The position numbers and the translations under genes were made by a program. Shown piece after piece: positions 63,417-64,000 of a DNA stretch of 64,000 bases. The notes below the pieces were generated by a model. That model had not been told where the DNA came from. It searched no databases and saw only the letters and a list, made by a program, of their open reading frames with translations. Position 1 is the first letter of the stretch. Each line of letters starts with the position of its first letter. Source of the DNA: Amoebidium appalachense (taxonomy: Eukaryota > Ichthyosporea); contig CAVNZM010000007.1 in NCBI GenBank assembly GCA_963693365.1, positions 5,022,001-5,086,000 of the forward strand, given 5' to 3'.

Positions 63417-64000
63417 GTAATATTTTTAGTGGGTGGGTGGGTGGGTGGGTGGGTGGAAAGAAGGGGTGGAAGGGTGGGAGTGGGAAATGAGAAGGTGGGT
63501 GGCTGTGTTTTTTTTTCGGGGCGGAGGGGAGGGGGGGGGGGGGGGACACGGGGTGTGGGTTTTAAGGAGTGGGGTGAGTGTGGGTATGGTTATAATAATG
63601 GTGGTGCTCCGGTGCAGGCTCCTAGAAAGGAGGGCAGGGGGGGGGGGGGGGGGGGGTTAAATAAATGGTTAAGAATGCTGTGGAGGTGGTTTTAACCCGA
63701 GCAAAGGGGGTGGGGGGTTGATTGTCTTTGATCTTTGATCTTGGGGTTTTTGTGCACGCAAGGCCAAGGAGTGGGTTTGTGCTCGTGTGTGGTGGTGTTG
63801 CAAAGCACAACGGGGAGGACGGGGTGGTAGGCTTGGGGTTGTTTGTGTAGGCGTGTGTGGGCAACAATGTGCCTGACTCTTACGTGGGTTTTGGGTAGAG
63901 CAAGGGATGGTTAGTGGTGCACCATTGTGAGTGTGTGTTGGGAGGAGGGGGGGGGGGGGGGGCTCTTGGGATTGGATTTGGGGTGATCGTTTGTTGATTG
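63417..64000 (+). other. KARS intron 3 (incomplete)
   Basis: Donor GAG|GTAATA at 63417, then (GGGT)n (63430-63456), G tracts (63532-63545, 63639-63656, 63947-63962) and TG-rich sequence. No sequence resembling the next KARS exon (start of the catalytic domain) appears before the window ends. Confidence 0.7.

Overview
The window is nuclear DNA of a eukaryote. Every recognisable gene is split by spliceosomal introns with GT-AG ends (one is probably GC-AG), the proteins are typically eukaryotic, and there are no prokaryotic operons or ribosome binding sites. The ribosomal protein L13a product ends in a fungal-style LAALGY tail, the CE18/Agd3-like deacetylase family is best known from fungi, and LST2- and RNF19-like proteins are best known from animals and their relatives. 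Together these suggest an opisthokont-grade microbe (early-diverging fungus or unicellular relative of animals or fungi). That placement is inference. Exons are GC-rich and clean; introns and spacers are filled with CA/TG, CT/GA and very long poly(C)/poly(G) tracts.

Layout. (1) 0.57-4.45 kb, minus strand: first four coding exons of an LST2 (ZFYVE28)-like gene that runs off the left edge. (2) 4.5-12.8 kb: no convincing gene, but a converging pair of degenerate minisatellite arrays (5.1-6.3 kb), a perfect hairpin at 6.8 kb and a 33-bp palindrome flanked by a perfect 8-bp direct repeat at 7.8 kb. (3) 12.8-16.6 kb, plus: a serine-rich protein gene with a C2 domain split by an intron and a ubiquitin-like C-terminal segment. 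Its frame breaks about four times, mostly at homopolymers. (4) 21.1-26.0 kb, plus: a complete four-exon gene for a secreted, membrane-anchored Agd3/CE18-like polysaccharide deacetylase. (5) 30.1-34.9 kb, plus: a complete four-exon RBR E3 ubiquitin ligase with RNF19/dorfin-like organisation. (6) about 36.7-43.4 kb, plus: the 3' end of an unrecognised gene made of very small exons. (7) 45.1-49.1 kb, plus: ribosomal protein L13a (uL13). (8) 52.4-57.9 kb, minus: a complete five-exon calmodulin / myosin essential-light-chain-like gene. (9) 61.1-63.4 kb, plus: first three coding exons of cytosolic lysyl-tRNA synthetase, running off the right edge.

The genes are unrelated housekeeping, signalling and cell-surface functions with no sign of a cluster. 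The most unusual material is non-coding: a dispersed repeat family whose copies share one 3' end followed by poly(C), are variably truncated at the 5' side, and all lie in the sense orientation inside introns of the RBR and calmodulin-like genes. Splice sites are repeatedly embedded in (GT)n or (CA)n, and compound tracts follow a fixed order (poly-C then A or AC).
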